From: Argentina anserina
Lineage: Eukaryota; Streptophyta; Magnoliopsida; Rosales; Rosaceae
Reading direction: 5' to 3'
Assembly (NCBI RefSeq): GCF_933775445.1
Contig: NC_065875.1
Span: forward strand, 18,041,555-18,105,554
Length of the DNA: 64,000 nt
The position numbers were made by a program, and so were the translations under genes. The stretch's first letter is position 1, and each line of letters begins with the position of its first letter. Under the pieces are notes generated by a model that was given only the letters and a program-made list of their open reading frames with translations, searched no databases and was not told the origin of the DNA. Shown piece by piece: positions 44,257 through 56,326 of the stretch.

Positions 44257-46145
44257 AAGCAACTCTGAGGCACTGATGTAACTATCTTTGTTTTATATTA
44301 GAGACTTGCTGATCTTATAAGCTGTTGTTCTTCTAGTCTAGATTATATTCTGTGGTATTGCAGTTGAATGTGAAAGCAGCCAAGATTGCCATTTTTGAAG
44401 GTAAATGCAGTTTGCAATGTCCAAATGTCCATTAGCCATCTAGTTATTTCATCTGTCTTTGAATTGCTTCCTCGTAAGTGATGATATATATTTTAATTTC
44501 CATTATTTATATTTTTGGGAAAACAGATGAGGCTCTTTTTTAAGAAATTTCTGCAGGAGTACAGATTAAATCTTTGATCCTCTACTCTTAAACGATCTCA
44601 CTTTTGTCTTGATTATTGAAACAGTTATCTCTGTAAAATGACTACAGAGAACGAAATAATGGGCTAATCTTTCACATTATCCATGACGATTCACTTTTAT
44701 AGTTCATATGCATACATTTCTTGCAGTTCATATCATAACTTTTATACATTTATGAAAGAGATGCCTACTCTACCTTAGTATAAACAATTCTTCTGATCGT
44801 TGATGAGCAAGAAACCTAGCTACTAGGTCAATGTCTCTTCTAACACATTTGATGAAACAATTGCACATTGAATCCTAGATTCAAGACAAACACTTTAATT
44901 ACTAGCTATTAAACTACAATACTTTAGAAAATCCATAGGCAAAGACCTCTGCCTCCAGAATACAAGTATACTTTATCAGAAATCCTTTGATCACCTCCAA
45001 TCTGCTTAGACTAATGAATTCAGGTTTTTACTCCACGATGACAGCTTGGTTGTGAAACAGACAAATTAACAGTGTTCACCTGGAACCATGAAAGACTATA
45101 ATGACTTACTGCACAGTTTTATTGGGATATTAAGTAGAGTTGTATAGAAATAAAATAGGCATATTGAATTTTACCTGTCCAAGACTTGTGTTTCCCATGC
45201 CCTTGATATATGATGCGTAGCTTACACGTTGCAAATATTTTGGACATACGAGGAATTGGTTTCAAATCAGACAATTAGACAGTAATGTAGTGTTTAAATT
45301 TGTTAGATGTTGTTTCACTTTGATACATGATGATTGAATACATTAGAAGATCTCAGCTCTTTCAGCTCCTAGAAATTTCTCTAGTTATAAGGTTGAAAAG
45401 CCTGTTAGGGTGCTCAATTCAGTTTGTTATGCACGAGTCTCTTATTTTTAGATTGATTAGCTGTGCTGGTCTTAATCTGAGTTAAATGTATGCGAATTTA
45501 GATGTATCTTGTCTACTTAACAAGATAGTAGCAGTTTTAAGAAGTTGAATTATTTTATTCTACTCTTTGAATATATTTCACTTGCAAAGAATTACTATCA
45601 GTTGTGAAACACTTTGAAGCTACAAGAACCGTATGATATGAACTGCACTAAAATTAAGGTGCATAGTCCAGTGTGTCCTTTCAAAATGAACAAATTTCCC
45701 AAAAGCCGGTGAAGTTTTTACCACTGGTAAGCTCGCAAAGGTAAGAATCGTTTTGGTCATGATCCCTGAAACAGGTTCATGTGTTTGTTGAAAGTGGCTT
45801 TGGAAACCAAAATCTAGCTGAGGTCATTGTTCAAGTTTGAGACTAATTTACAAGTACTTGATTACTTGTCAATGGAACAAGCAGATCAGTCGATGAAAAT
45901 TACACATTGCAAACAGTCAATACTAGAGACTAAGATTTAATTTCGAATTTTTTTTAATAATATGAATTTCTTGTCTCCAATGCCCCATTAATGATAAGGT
46001 CACATGATACAAAGTTTGTTGCATAATGCTCCAATCTCAGTAACACAATCACTTGTTGCTCTTAAGCGCCTTTGATCAAAATGGCCATAGCACAGGTTCT
46101 CCTAGTTTCCAACTTGATTGCTATAATAACAGACAATATGAGTGC
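44257..46145. other. Intergenic
   Basis: AT-rich DNA without a recognised gene. It was contiguous with 37008-37797 before the retrotransposon inserted. It contains one half of a diverged repeat pair (45410-45560). Confidence 0.4.
45410..45560. repeat. Dispersed repeat, partner at 51218-51350
   Basis: Shares the run CAGTTTGTTATGCAC followed by GTCTCTTATTTTTAG, ATTAGCTGTGCTGGTC and CAGTTTTAAGAAGTTGA with 51218-51350, same orientation and mostly identical. Its nature is unknown. Confidence 0.7.
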
Positions 46146-46290
46146 CTACAAATTAACCCGCTCTGCAAGGTTCTTCAGCATTATCCGGCAGTCCTCTTTA
46201 GTTGCCCTTTCGTCTGTTAACTGGACCCTCAGATCAGCCAGAAGTATCTGCAGCAGCAGACCTTTCACCAGGTATATGCAGGCATAAAAG
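46146..46290 (-). other. Possible terminal exon, helical
   Basis: The minus-strand frame reads VKGLLLQILLADLRVQLTDE, then DCRIMLKNLAERVNL and a stop (46148-46146). It looks like an amphipathic helical C-terminus. An acceptor-like CTGGTGAAAG is nearby, but there is only about 580 bp to the EMC6 stop on the same strand, so no room for a normal gene upstream. It may be an old gene fragment. Confidence 0.3.
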
Positions 46291-46874
46291 TAGGATTACA
46301 TTACCCGTAAGGTAGTATTTGGATATGAGATTTGGAGATTCTAAGGGATTTCAAGGTGAATGTATTATAAACTGATTGGGACTTCGCATATTTGGGTAAT
46401 GTTTTTGAAGAAATGGAGTTAATCATGATTTTGTAAACACTAAGTACTAGTCCGCATTGCAGCGGGACCATTACCAAAGTACGGGGGAATATCACTTATC
46501 AATACTTGCCGGCATACTTTGAAGTTTCTATACCAAAATGGCCTCAATATTTGAAGTTTCATTTCTTTACCTCTGTTCAACATTCATATTGGCTAAAAGA
46601 ATTGTGATTGTACTCGAATAACAGATTTTCATAAACATGTACCTAAACAAGAAAGTTCACTAGTTATTGTCAAGGTTACACTTTTAGGCTTTCAGCCAAT
46701 TAATATTCATGGGCAACAGCATGAACGGACAACATCTAAACAATGACAGCTTAACACAAAAAAAGAAAGAAAAAAGACTTGCAGGAACCAGTAGCAGATT
46801 TACTCCACTAACCGTACAGAAAATAATCACCTACAAAATAGGAGTTCTTCAGTTTGAGAAGCCACAGATACTCC

Positions 46875-47666
46875 TCAGAATATATGCACAATGTCATAAG
46901 AAAACGTCCAGAACAGCACAAATGACAGAAGCCCACCCAGGAAGCCATCGAGTATAATCTGGTTCCAACTTTCAAAATACGAATGAACTTGAAACCCTGC
47001 CTTGGCAATGAGTCCAACCGAAGTGATGGCCATAATAAGAAAATACAGAATAAATCCAGAAAGGCCGGTGAACCCCAAAATTCCGGCAATGACCCCGCCA
47101 ATGATAGACATAAATGTTCGGCTGCACAAGGAAAAATACCAATACTTATATTAAAACAGAGTTTCTTAATAAGTTACAATCATGTAATTCTAACTAAACT
47201 TATTAAACAATCTGTGACATCTTCTCAATGTTTAATCTATGATTATACTAGCCCGATATCATTTGGTACCCAACCTGGAGTAAGACATGGAATCACAATC
47301 CACTTAAACATTTACAAGACCAACAAATTGTACCATCAACCGGTGGGTGACCTTGATTTAACTTTAAGAGTTAAACAACAAGAGATTCTGCACCTTCTAC
47401 CCTTCCCCCTCTACCCTTTCTCTTCCTCATACAAAAGATTCCCTACCTATTCAATAACATCTTTGTAGACATCAAGCTCTGAGGCTTAACCCACAAAGTA
47501 GACATGGTAATGTAAAATAAAAACAAGGCCTAAAAGGTTCCAAAACAAACCTGTAGTAGATAATTTTCACGTTACTCTGCAAACTTTCAGCATTATGGGT
47601 CGGCACATCATTTGAGGCCTCGCTAGATTTCTTCCCAGATGCACTTGAGTCATTATTTCCAGCCAT
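46875..47666 (-). CDS. EMC6: ER membrane protein complex subunit 6
   Basis: Coding exons are 47666-47551 and 47121-46875, spliced CAG before GTTTGT to GCAG, giving 120 residues, the usual length. The N-terminus (MAGNNDSSASGKKSS, then HNAESLQSNVKIIYY) is polar and cytosolic. Exon 2 has SRTFMSIIGGVIAGILGFTG and two more membrane segments, ending LDGFLGGLLSFVLFWTFSYD and IVHIF. EMC6 is a core membrane subunit of the ER membrane complex, which inserts tail-anchored and multi-pass proteins. An intron in the 5' UTR is likely: donor after 48311 (ATAG before GTGCGT) and acceptor before 47697 (TTCTTCAG). It is divergent from the PPR gene with about 1 kb between the start codons. Confidence 0.94.
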
Positions 47667-48685
47667 GACTTCTGCTTCTTAACCCCGTGAACAATATCTG
47701 AAGAAAATAAGACTAATTAAAACTAACACCACCACATCTGGAACTCCGACCATTCTAAACCTCAAAAGAATGTTACATCTACAAGTTCCAACAGAGGGGG
47801 AAAAACTAGAGAGAACGTGGTCAAATGGGTTGTCTCGAAAGTTTACGATCCCCTAGAACAACACTTGGTTTGAGAAGAATTGATGAATCGATGCATCAAA
47901 AGTTTTTACCTATAAACAGCACACACCGAGCTTACGAATACTTATTACCCATCTTCATCATACAACAACTTTGGATTCCATCATATATTAGAAGCTGAAT
48001 TGGGTTTTCTCTCCTTCTCAATAATGAGCTCAGTAGAGTAACATTGACTATATAACAACACTAAACAGCAGTATAACCACATAATCCCCTCAACGAATTC
48101 TTAATAAACTAAAAACCACACCCCAAATCAAAGCCCTAATACAAAAAACCTAGCTCCGCTAGTCTCAGATTCAGTGTCATATACACAAATCATGGTCCAA
48201 GATCTATACTTTCTGAACTAATCAAAGCTTTAAACACATAATACAGCCAAAACAAGAACAACATATACTCAATCAAAATTGGGTAGATCAAAATTTCAGA
48301 GATTACGCACCTATACTTTCAGAACCGATCAAAGTCCAGCTCTGGTTAAAACGACGGGAGAACTTTGTTTCTGGGTCTCACGCTCCAGCTAAATAGCTCC
48401 TTTTTTTACTTTCAAATTAGCCCCAAAACTTTCAATATTTATATTATCACCCCAGAGGTTTTTAAATTTCAAGTAAATGACCCCACCTTCTTCAGTTTTA
48501 AACTAAAACTCTTCTCTGCAAAACCCTAAAGTCTTCACCTTTGAGTCATCAGCCACTTTCCCACTACCCAATTTCTCATCTTTCAGATGGTTCTCTCGTC
48601 ACCATGATCGAATTCATCAACTATGATTCAATTGGGTCTGGAATTTTGGTGATTTCAAAACCTTATTTCAGCTCAGATAGTTATA

Positions 48686-50680
48686 ATGTATCTGAAACAA
48701 GGATGCTCCTTACTGCTGAAAGCTCACAAACCCACAAGGCCCTTAGTTCTCAGCACAAACCCAGTTCCCACCTTAAACCCTAAACCCCAAACTGAACCCA
48801 CACAACCCATTTTGGAAGAGTCTCAAGTCTTGCAGAGGCTGAAGCATGAGCACCAATTGGGTTTGGCTTTGGACTATTTCAGGTCCATTGCCAACTCCAG
48901 AGCTTTCAAACACACCCAGTTGACATATAAGGCCATGATTGAGAAGCTTGGGAGCCAATGTGAGATGGATGGTGTGCAGTACTTGATGCACCAGATGAAA
49001 CTGGAAGGGGTGAGTTGCTCTGAGGACTTGTTTATATGCGTGGTCAAGTGTCATAGGAGAGCTGGGTTGGCTGAGCAGGCATTGAAGTTGTTTTATAGGA
49101 TCAGAGAATTTGGGTGTAAACCGAGTGTGAGGATTTATAATCACTTGTTGGATGCATTGCTGTGTGAAGATAGGTTTAGGATGATTAGTCCAGTGTATGG
49201 TAATATGAAGAAGGATGGGATGGAGCCGAATGTGTATACTTATAATATTTTGTTGAAGGCATTGTGTAAGAATGATAGGGTGGATGGCGCACGCAAGTTG
49301 CTTGTTGAAATGTCTAGGAAGGGGTGTTGTCCCGACGCGGTGAGCTATACGACTGTAGTGTCTGCATTGTGTAGGATTGGGAAGGTGGACGAAGCAAGGG
49401 AGGTTGCTTGTAGATTTGAGCCTGATGTGGCTGTTTATAATGCTTTGGTAAATGGGTTGTGCAAAGAGTTCAGATTTGGGGAGGCGTTGGTGTTGTTGGG
49501 GGAAATGGTGGATAAGGGATTGGACCCGAATGTGATTACATACTCTGCAATTATTAGCTCGCTTTCTGATGTGAGGAATGTTGAGTCTGCTCTTGCAGTT
49601 TTGGCTAAAATGTTTGTGAGGGGATGCAGGCCTAACATTCACACCTTTACTTCCTTGTTAAAGGGTTATTTTATGGAAGGTAGAGTTAGTGAAGCTCTGG
49701 ACTTGTGGAAACGCATGGTTCGTGAGGGATTTGAGCCGACTGTTGTTGCATATAGTACTGTTACACATGGTCTCTGCTCTATTGGAAATATGCGGAAAGC
49801 TGTATCTGTGTTACATGAGATGGAGAGAAAGGGTTGTTCTCCAAATGTGACCACATATAGCACTCTTATCGATGGGTTTGCAAAAGCTGGCAACCTTATT
49901 GGTGCATCTGAGACGTGGAACAATATGATGGCCCGTGGTTGCCGTCCTAATGTCATAGCATATACATGTATGGTTGATGTTCTGTGCAGGAAATTTATGT
50001 TTAATCGAGCTCAATGTCTTGTAGAAAATATGACAACAGAAGGCTGTCCTCCAAATACAGTTACATTCAACACACTTATCAAAGGGTTGTGTGAAGGTGA
50101 AGAAGTAGATTGGGCTGTCATGATGCTCAACAAGATGAGGGAAATTGGGTGTTTGCCTAATATTACAACATATAATGAGTTATTGCATGGTCTCTTCAAG
50201 GTGAACAGATTCGAAGAAGCATTTAGACTTATCAGTGAGATGCACGATAAGGGGCTGAAACTGAATTTGGTAACATACAACACCATTTTGAATGGTTTTT
50301 GTAGCACCGGGATGACCAAAAAGGCTATGCAGGTTTTTGGCAATATGTTAAGGCATGGAACAAAGCCTGACGCCATTACATATAACATATTAATATATTT
50401 CTACTGCAAGCAAGGCAAGATAGATGCTGCTATTCAGATTTTCAACAGTACTGATAGAGCAAAGGAGTGGTGCCCAGATGTAATAGCTTATAGTTGTCTT
50501 CTATGGGGGATCTGTAACTCTGTAGGCTTAGACGAGGCCATGGTTTATCTTCATAAGATGATAAATGAAGGAATCTGCCCCAACAGTGGCACATGGAATG
50601 TGTTGGTGCAGTGCTTATTTAGCAGCTTAGGTCATTTGGGGCCAATCTACATCCTTAGTGAAATTATTCGTGATGGATAA
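48686..50680 (+). CDS. P-class pentatricopeptide repeat protein (At3g48810-like)
   Basis: A single exon of 664 residues. The N-terminus MYLKQGCSLLLKAHKP and the repeat register match Arabidopsis At3g48810, a P-class PPR protein. From about residue 80 on, tandem 35-residue motifs follow, such as TYNILLKALCKNDRVDGARK and TYSTLIDGFAKAGNLIGASE, with about fifteen repeats and no E, DYW or SMR domain at the C-terminus. PPR proteins bind single-stranded RNA in mitochondria or plastids and act in RNA stability, splicing or translation. The target is not predictable here by eye. The start is fixed by the conserved MYLK. The frame is intact. Confidence 0.94.
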   Translation: MYLKQGCSLLLKAHKPTRPLVLSTNPVPTLNPKPQTEPTQPILEESQVLQRLKHEHQLGLALDYFRSIANSRAFKHTQLTYKAMIEKLGSQCEMDGVQYLMHQMKLEGVSCSEDLFICVVKCHRRAGLAEQALKLFYRIREFGCKPSVRIYNHLLDALLCEDRFRMISPVYGNMKKDGMEPNVYTYNILLKALCKNDRVDGARKLLVEMSRKGCCPDAVSYTTVVSALCRIGKVDEAREVACRFEPDVAVYNALVNGLCKEFRFGEALVLLGEMVDKGLDPNVITYSAIISSLSDVRNVESALAVLAKMFVRGCRPNIHTFTSLLKGYFMEGRVSEALDLWKRMVREGFEPTVVAYSTVTHGLCSIGNMRKAVSVLHEMERKGCSPNVTTYSTLIDGFAKAGNLIGASETWNNMMARGCRPNVIAYTCMVDVLCRKFMFNRAQCLVENMTTEGCPPNTVTFNTLIKGLCEGEEVDWAVMMLNKMREIGCLPNITTYNELLHGLFKVNRFEEAFRLISEMHDKGLKLNLVTYNTILNGFCSTGMTKKAMQVFGNMLRHGTKPDAITYNILIYFYCKQGKIDAAIQIFNSTDRAKEWCPDVIAYSCLLWGICNSVGLDEAMVYLHKMINEGICPNSGTWNVLVQCLFSSLGHLGPIYILSEIIRDG

Positions 50681-51217
50681 TAGTGAGCTCCAGTGTTCTT
50701 ATGAAGGACCATCTGTGAAGACTACCATTGTTGAAATGACAGATGCTAATCTTGACCTAATCATATGCGGCCACAACTCTGTTGCTTTCCTATTGTATGA
50801 CAAAGCACAAGGACCAACAGCTCAGTGTAACACTGAACACCATAGTGGTGCAAAGGCCTGTGCACGGGGCTAGCATAGAAGGGGATCATACATTGGAGTC
50901 CTGTTAACTGTGAATATCTGGAGCACGTAGCAGCTCATATGCTGAATGGCGGCTTGTGCAAGCCTCACATGTTGGGACTGTTGGCCTTATGGTGGCAGAT
51001 GCGCTCTATAGAGACTATGGTGATGCAAATAACCATAAGGCAGCAAAAGTACTGGTTTAGGGCAAAAGTTAAGGAAATCATGTTGTTGCACTAATTTCTA
51101 CAGGTCAGTAGAACTGTTCAATGCACCTTTTCTTGCGGTCCACATGTTCTCTCTCCTTTGGGATCCGAAAAATTTGCACATTGTGTATGTAATATCATGT
51201 TTGTAACAGAAAACTTG

Positions 51218-51350
51218 GGTGCTCAGTTCAGTTTGTTATGCACAAGTCTCTTATTTTTAGATTGATTAGCTGTGCTGGTCTTAATCTGAGTTTAATGTAT
51301 GCCAATTCAGACTTAACATAATACAGTTTTAAGAAGTTGAGTTCTTATTT
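51218..51350. repeat. Dispersed repeat, partner at 45410-45560
   Basis: Lies in the 3' region between the PPR gene and the convergent desiccation-related gene. See the partner for shared blocks. The copies differ by scattered substitutions and one deletion of about 20 bp. Confidence 0.7.
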
Positions 51351-51436
51351 TGGATCATTTATTTCTTTTGAGAAGGACCAGATAGAACTGTGTAAACAAG
51401 GCAAAATAAGATGAACTAGTACTATTTCTTCTAGTT

Positions 51437-52639
51437 CTATTCACTTTGTAGATGAGATTTGGCTATATGACCATCAGCTCCTTTCGGATAGAAACCCCCC
51501 GGTACATGTTCATCACCTGATCCATACACAATCCTTAGTATCTCCTCTGGCGTCCTGTCATATGAAATTGAATAGGAGTCTCCGGCAAGAACATTGCCGC
51601 TGATTCTTCCCTCTGCTCCTATGTATCTTGGAATCAGAAGGCCTTCATCTTTCAAACCCTTTTGTCCTAGCTTGTTCCTCAGATCAGAAAGCCGGTTTGT
51701 GAACTCGGCCACTGTTATACCATATGGGTGCACTTTTACCAGAGCCTGCTGATACAGCAATGCTCTAATCACTGCATCTTGCCCTGATTCCACACCCAAA
51801 AGACCTGCAACAAGCTGAAAGCAAGTACAAACAATTAGAGCTTACAATAAATAGAATCAAATCATCAAGATTAATAATCCTGATCTATTGTACATCTAAC
51901 AACATACATGAGATGTGACATGTTAAACTGATCGTTAAGAGAACGTTTGGAGCATGTGGTTATTCTTGGGTTTGAAGATTACCCTTTTGGAAGTAGCACC
52001 TTGGAGTTTGGGGTTTGCTCCAACATAACCAGTAAGACCAACATAAGGGATCAAATACGATGCAAGGAGGTAGTTCAAGCTATTGGCATAAGGATCAAAT
52101 GGTGGCTTTAAAACACGCCCAAATGCAAGATTAAACACCTTTGCAAATGATTTGGCACTTAAATCCAACTGTGGCCTTGGGAACCCTCTCACTGTCCTTT
52201 TGATAGCTCTGCAAACAAAAACAAGGTTTTGAGTTCAAATCTCCTTTCCGAATACCATTAACTAACAAAAGTAAGGAATATATGTTTGAAACCTCAAGTG
52301 TCCAACTTCTTGCCATGCAAACTGTTCGATCACATCCCTAGTGAAAGGGTCTAACTTGGCTTTCTTAACACCAATGGGTTTTGGACCTCCCATTGTCAAA
52401 TTTGGAGCAACTGTGTCCAAACCAAAACCCAAAGAGCCATACAGGAAGAACTCAGCTTCCAAGTACTCAAGGTTCAGAGGAAACTCCAAGAGATCAACAT
52501 CTGAAAGTGGAACAGGTGAGGATTCAAAGTCATTATCATCGAAATCGGCCTCATCAGAAGAGTTAGAATGTGGAAGAAGGAGGAGGAGGAGGAGGAGGAG
52601 GGAAGCAAGAAGAGAGGTGGTATGAGCAAAATGTGCCAT
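51437..52639 (-). CDS. Desiccation-related protein PCC13-62-like
   Basis: Exons 52639-52293, 52208-51983 and 51814-51437 splice with GT-AG borders to 316 residues, close to Craterostigma PCC13-62. A signal peptide with a striking Leu run (about residues 9-22) precedes an acidic segment (DEADFDDNDFES). The ferritin-like domain starts at VDLLEFPLNLEYLEAEFFLY with the conserved LEYLEAEF and FAWQEVGHLR, then FDPYANSLNYLLASYLIPYV, and LLGVESGQDAVIRALLY in exon 3. The C-terminus has TPEEILRIVYG and PGGFYPKGADG. These proteins are secreted or vacuolar and accumulate in drying tissue and seeds. The biochemical role is not settled. The Leu run is encoded by a GGA/GAA-rich tract on the plus strand (about 52575-52610). 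Confidence 0.92.
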
Positions 52640-52700
52640 GTTTTGCTTGGACTGATTATGCTAGTGAGATGTGTGTGATCTGATTCAAAGGGTTTTGCTT

Positions 52701-52710
52701 CTTATTTATA
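52701..52710 (-). promoter_or_regulatory. TATA box of the PCC13-62-like gene
   Basis: TATAAATAAG on the minus strand, 60-70 bp upstream of the ATG at 52639. Confidence 0.6.
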
Positions 52711-53632
52711 GCCTTTGGCTTAGGAAATGTGGCAAAAGAAGAGCAAGTCAAAACTTGGGGTTTTGCCACCAGCTCAGGTTTCAGTTAAGTCTCTTTCTTT
52801 CTAAACTTTAATTCTGTTCTCTTTTTTTTTTTTTACGAAGATTTAGAACAGTTTGATCAGTATTAGGATGGAAATGTGAAATGTGTGTATAGTATCTAAA
52901 GAATGTTTATCTTTGCATGCAAGTTCGGAAAAATCGAGCAGAGTATCCAGGTATAAAGGTTGCTAGGATTGGATTTTCTGGGATATATCATAATTAGTTG
53001 AATTACTTTTTGGATTTTTATGAAGGAGAAATCTCCAGTACTTAAATCGTTAAGAAGTTAAGAGCTGACAGTTGCAGATATTCTTGAAGAAAGAAGCTTC
53101 CCCAAAGGCAACGCTGGTGTTGTTTTGGTAGTGACAGCTACCAAACCATCATTTTCCAAAAAAAAGAAAACAAGAAGAAAAGAATCAAGATTGATGGCTT
53201 CATGAAGCTGTTACCAGAATCTTATTTATTACTAATTTACTATAGCGATAATCTTATGACGTCAATTTTATTATTTTCGGAAAAGATAATGCATTAAAAA
53301 GGTTACAAAAATCATATATCCCCTGAGAAGAAAGGAAAATGGTGTCTTCTTCGTGTCGGTGGTATTAACAAAATGCAATGACAGGCCCGTGTGGGGAAGT
53401 GCCTCCAAAAGTCAATTTTTTTATTTGGCGCCTTTTGAGGAGTTTTCTGCCTACAAGCGTCATAGGCATGCGATGGTAGAAGAGATGAGTACGTTGCTTA
53501 TTTTGTGGAGGTGATGTTGAAACCAATACCCATGAGGTGTCCTTCTCTTGTTGGGCTCTGGTCGTTGTCTCCTAATAAGCACCAGGCTTTTGATGCGGTA
53601 GACCGGTTGCTTTGTTTGATTGATACTTTGGA
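52711..53632. other. Intergenic; possible LINE debris at its right end
   Basis: Mostly AT-rich without genes. From about 53390 the sequence is less AT-rich and could be LINE sequence cut by the following copia element, since LINE RNase H sequence begins beyond that element at 59480. I could not confirm a domain. Confidence 0.3.
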
Positions 53633-54016
53633 TGCAGATCGCGTAAACAAACTGCAGTATTAAAATAGAATAATATAGAAAAGAAACATATAAGGTTTAC
53701 AGTGGTTAATTCAATTAATGTGATTTATTCTCGGAACCGGCAAATATCTCAATATGATCAAACATGAGAAACAAACAACTAGAGTTATAACTCTCCACCA
53801 AAACCCAACACACACAGCCCCTCTCATTGATGCAATTTAGAGAAGAAATAATTATTTACTTCTCCGTACAATACCTGACAACATCACCCACTAAGCTTAT
53901 AAGATTTAATTATTGAGCACCAAGTCAACCACTCAAGGAAGAATTACAGCTTTCAACTTTTCTGTTACACTCTCTCCCTCTCTCTCTCTCATATAGGTTG
54001 CCCCATCTTCACACAC

Positions 54017-54065
<49 letters not shown>

Positions 54066-54155
54066 CAATTATGCTAGAAACCCTAGCATGTGTAGCTCAC
54101 ATGATATCTTAAGGAATACCAATTTGGGCTAAAGCCCATGATGTTGAAGCCAACA
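53633..54155 (-). repeat. 3' LTR of the 53.6-59.5 kb element, with (TA)n
   Basis: Aligns with 58905-59471 (shared CGTAAACAAAC, CCACCAAAACCCA, GGGCTAAAGCCCATGA). A (TA)n microsatellite of about 44 bp occupies 54019-54062. Confidence 0.85.
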
Positions 54156-55909
54156 TCAATAAATCTTCACTTTGGCTTCACGTCATATATAATCTCAACA
54201 ATGAACTTGTATCATAAGGAACAAATAATAATATCATAGGCCAATTTGCCGCTCTGACTTCCCTTTAGGGACTCAAATGCTATGAACACCAATTAAGTCC
54301 AAGCAATGCTTGAACTTGCTCAATGAAACTGACTTTGTCAACATATCAGCAGGGTTGTCTTCAGTTCCAACTTTCTGGAATTTTATGTCATCATTCTCCA
54401 CCAATTTACGAATCTTGTGAAATCTGATATGAATATGTTTTAGTACGATTATGAGTAACATGGTTCTCTACTAAATGAATAGCACTCTAACTATCACAAT
54501 AAGCATCCACAAAGTCTTCAACTACACGTAAGTCCTTAAGCAAACCACGAAGCCAAAGAGCTTCTTTTGAACCATATGTTACTTCCATATACTCAGCTTC
54601 TGTAGTCGACAAAGTAATATTATGTTGCAAATTCGACTTCAAACTCAATGCTCCACTAGCAAGAGTAAATACATAAGCTGTAGTTGATCTACACTTGTCC
54701 AAATCACATGCGTAATCAGAGTCTACATATCTAATAACACATTGATTCATCATATTTAGCTAAAACACTATTCCAACATCTACAGTACTAAGAATATACC
54801 GTAGAATCCATTTTACTGCTTTCCAATGGCCTTTACTTGGATTATGCATATATCTACACACCACACTTAAGGCTTGTGAAATATCTGGTCTAGTACACAT
54901 CATAGAATACATCAAGCTACCAACAATATTAGCATACGGAACTTTAGCCATATATTTTTTTATCATCATCAGTGCTAGGAGAAATAGAAGAATTAAGCTT
55001 GAAATGAGAAGCAAGAGGTGTACTTACATATTTAGTTTTATCAATCATGCTAAACCGATGTAGTACCTTCTTCAAATACTGTTTATGTGACAAACATACC
55101 TTGTCTTTAGATCTGTCTCTTTCAATTTCCATGCCCAAAATCTTCTTTACTTCTCCTAAATTTTTCATATCAAATTCACTACTCAACTATGACTTTAATT
55201 TATCTATCTTTACTTTACTCTTAGATGCAATCAACATATCATCGACATATAAGAGTAATAAATGAATGATCCATCCTGTAGCTTGTGAAAATAAACACAT
55301 GGATCATAAAGACTCCTCGTGTACTTCTGACCAAACATAAACTTATCAATCACTTGTACCATTGCCTAGGAGACTGCTTTAGGCCGTACAATGATTTCTA
55401 CAGTTTACAAACCCATTTTTTCTTACCAACAACTTTGAAACCATCTGGCTTATTCATATAGATCTCCTTATTCAATTCACCATATAAAAAATACAGTTTT
55501 AACATCAAGTCGTACTAACTCAAGATCAAACTGTGCAACCAAGACTAAAAGAATACGAATAGAAGAATGTTTTACAACAGAAGAAAATACCTCATTGTAG
55601 TCTATTCCTTCATTATGTGCATAGCCCTTAGCTGCCAATCTAGCATTGTACCAAGATCCCTCCTTTTTAGCAAATACCCACTTACAACCAACTTCTCTCT
55701 TCCATGTGGTAACTGAACCAACTCCCAAGTCTTGTTTTTGTGAAGAGACTTCATCTTCTCACCCATAGCATTTTCCCACTCCACCTTATCTGCATGTATT
55801 ACATGTAATATCCTGCATCGGCCAACAAAGAGGGGGTGATGTGCTTTATATGTACATGCATACATCCATCTAACATGAGGCCTTTTGGAGGCTCAATGGC
55901 TTCGGAGGG

Positions 55910-55990
55910 GATAGAAACTCTGAAGTTAAGTTTTCTCGGGCTAGAGCAATTCCAGGATGGGTGACCCACTGAGAGGTTGCTCGTGAGCTC
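55910..55990 (+). repeat. 5S rRNA-like segment in the left Cassandra LTR
   Basis: GAAACTCTGAAGTTAAG, then AGAGCAATTCCAGGATGGGT and GACCC correspond to the A box and C box regions of plant 5S rRNA (AACTCCG-AGTTAAGC and AGGATGGGTGACC). It is a promoter-bearing relic, not a functional 5S gene: the 5' and 3' ends of 5S do not match. Confidence 0.85.
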
Positions 55991-56069
55991 CTAGAAACAA
56001 AACCGTGAGGACTATATCCAAAGCGGACAATATCGTGTTACGGCGGAGCGGTCCCGAGATGTGACAATT

Positions 56070-56082
56070 TGGTATCAGAGCC
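56070..56082 (+). other. Cassandra primer-binding site
   Basis: TGGTATCAGAGCC, a full initiator-Met tRNA complement three bases after the left LTR. Confidence 0.9.
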
Positions 56083-56247
56083 ACTCTGTCGTGTGGTGTG
56101 AGTGTGCCGACGAGGACGTCGGACTCCCAAGGGGGTGGATTGTAATATCTCACATCGGCCAACGGAGATGAGGCGATGTGTCTTATATGTACATGCATAC
56201 CTCCATCTAACACGAGGCATTTTTGGGGCTCAATGGCTTCAAAGGGG

Positions 56248-56326
56248 ATATGAACTCCAAAGTTAAGCTTGCTCGTGATAGAGCAATCCCAGGATGGGTG
56301 ACCCACTGAAAAGTTGCTCGTGAGCT
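56248..56326 (+). repeat. 5S rRNA-like segment in the right Cassandra LTR
   Basis: GAACTCCAAAGTTAAGCTTG, then GAGCAATCCCAGGATGGGTG and ACCCA. This copy is nearer to the 5S consensus than the left one and keeps both internal RNA polymerase III promoter boxes recognisably. Confidence 0.87.

Noticed and set aside
48773..49642. 289-residue minus-strand frame
   Set aside because: It lies entirely opposite the intact PPR gene and its sequence is rich in His, Gln and Pro as expected of an antisense shadow of PPR repeats.
55910..56326. 5S rRNA genes
   Set aside because: The similarity covers only internal 5S segments inside two LTRs with retrotransposon structure, so these are Cassandra LTRs.
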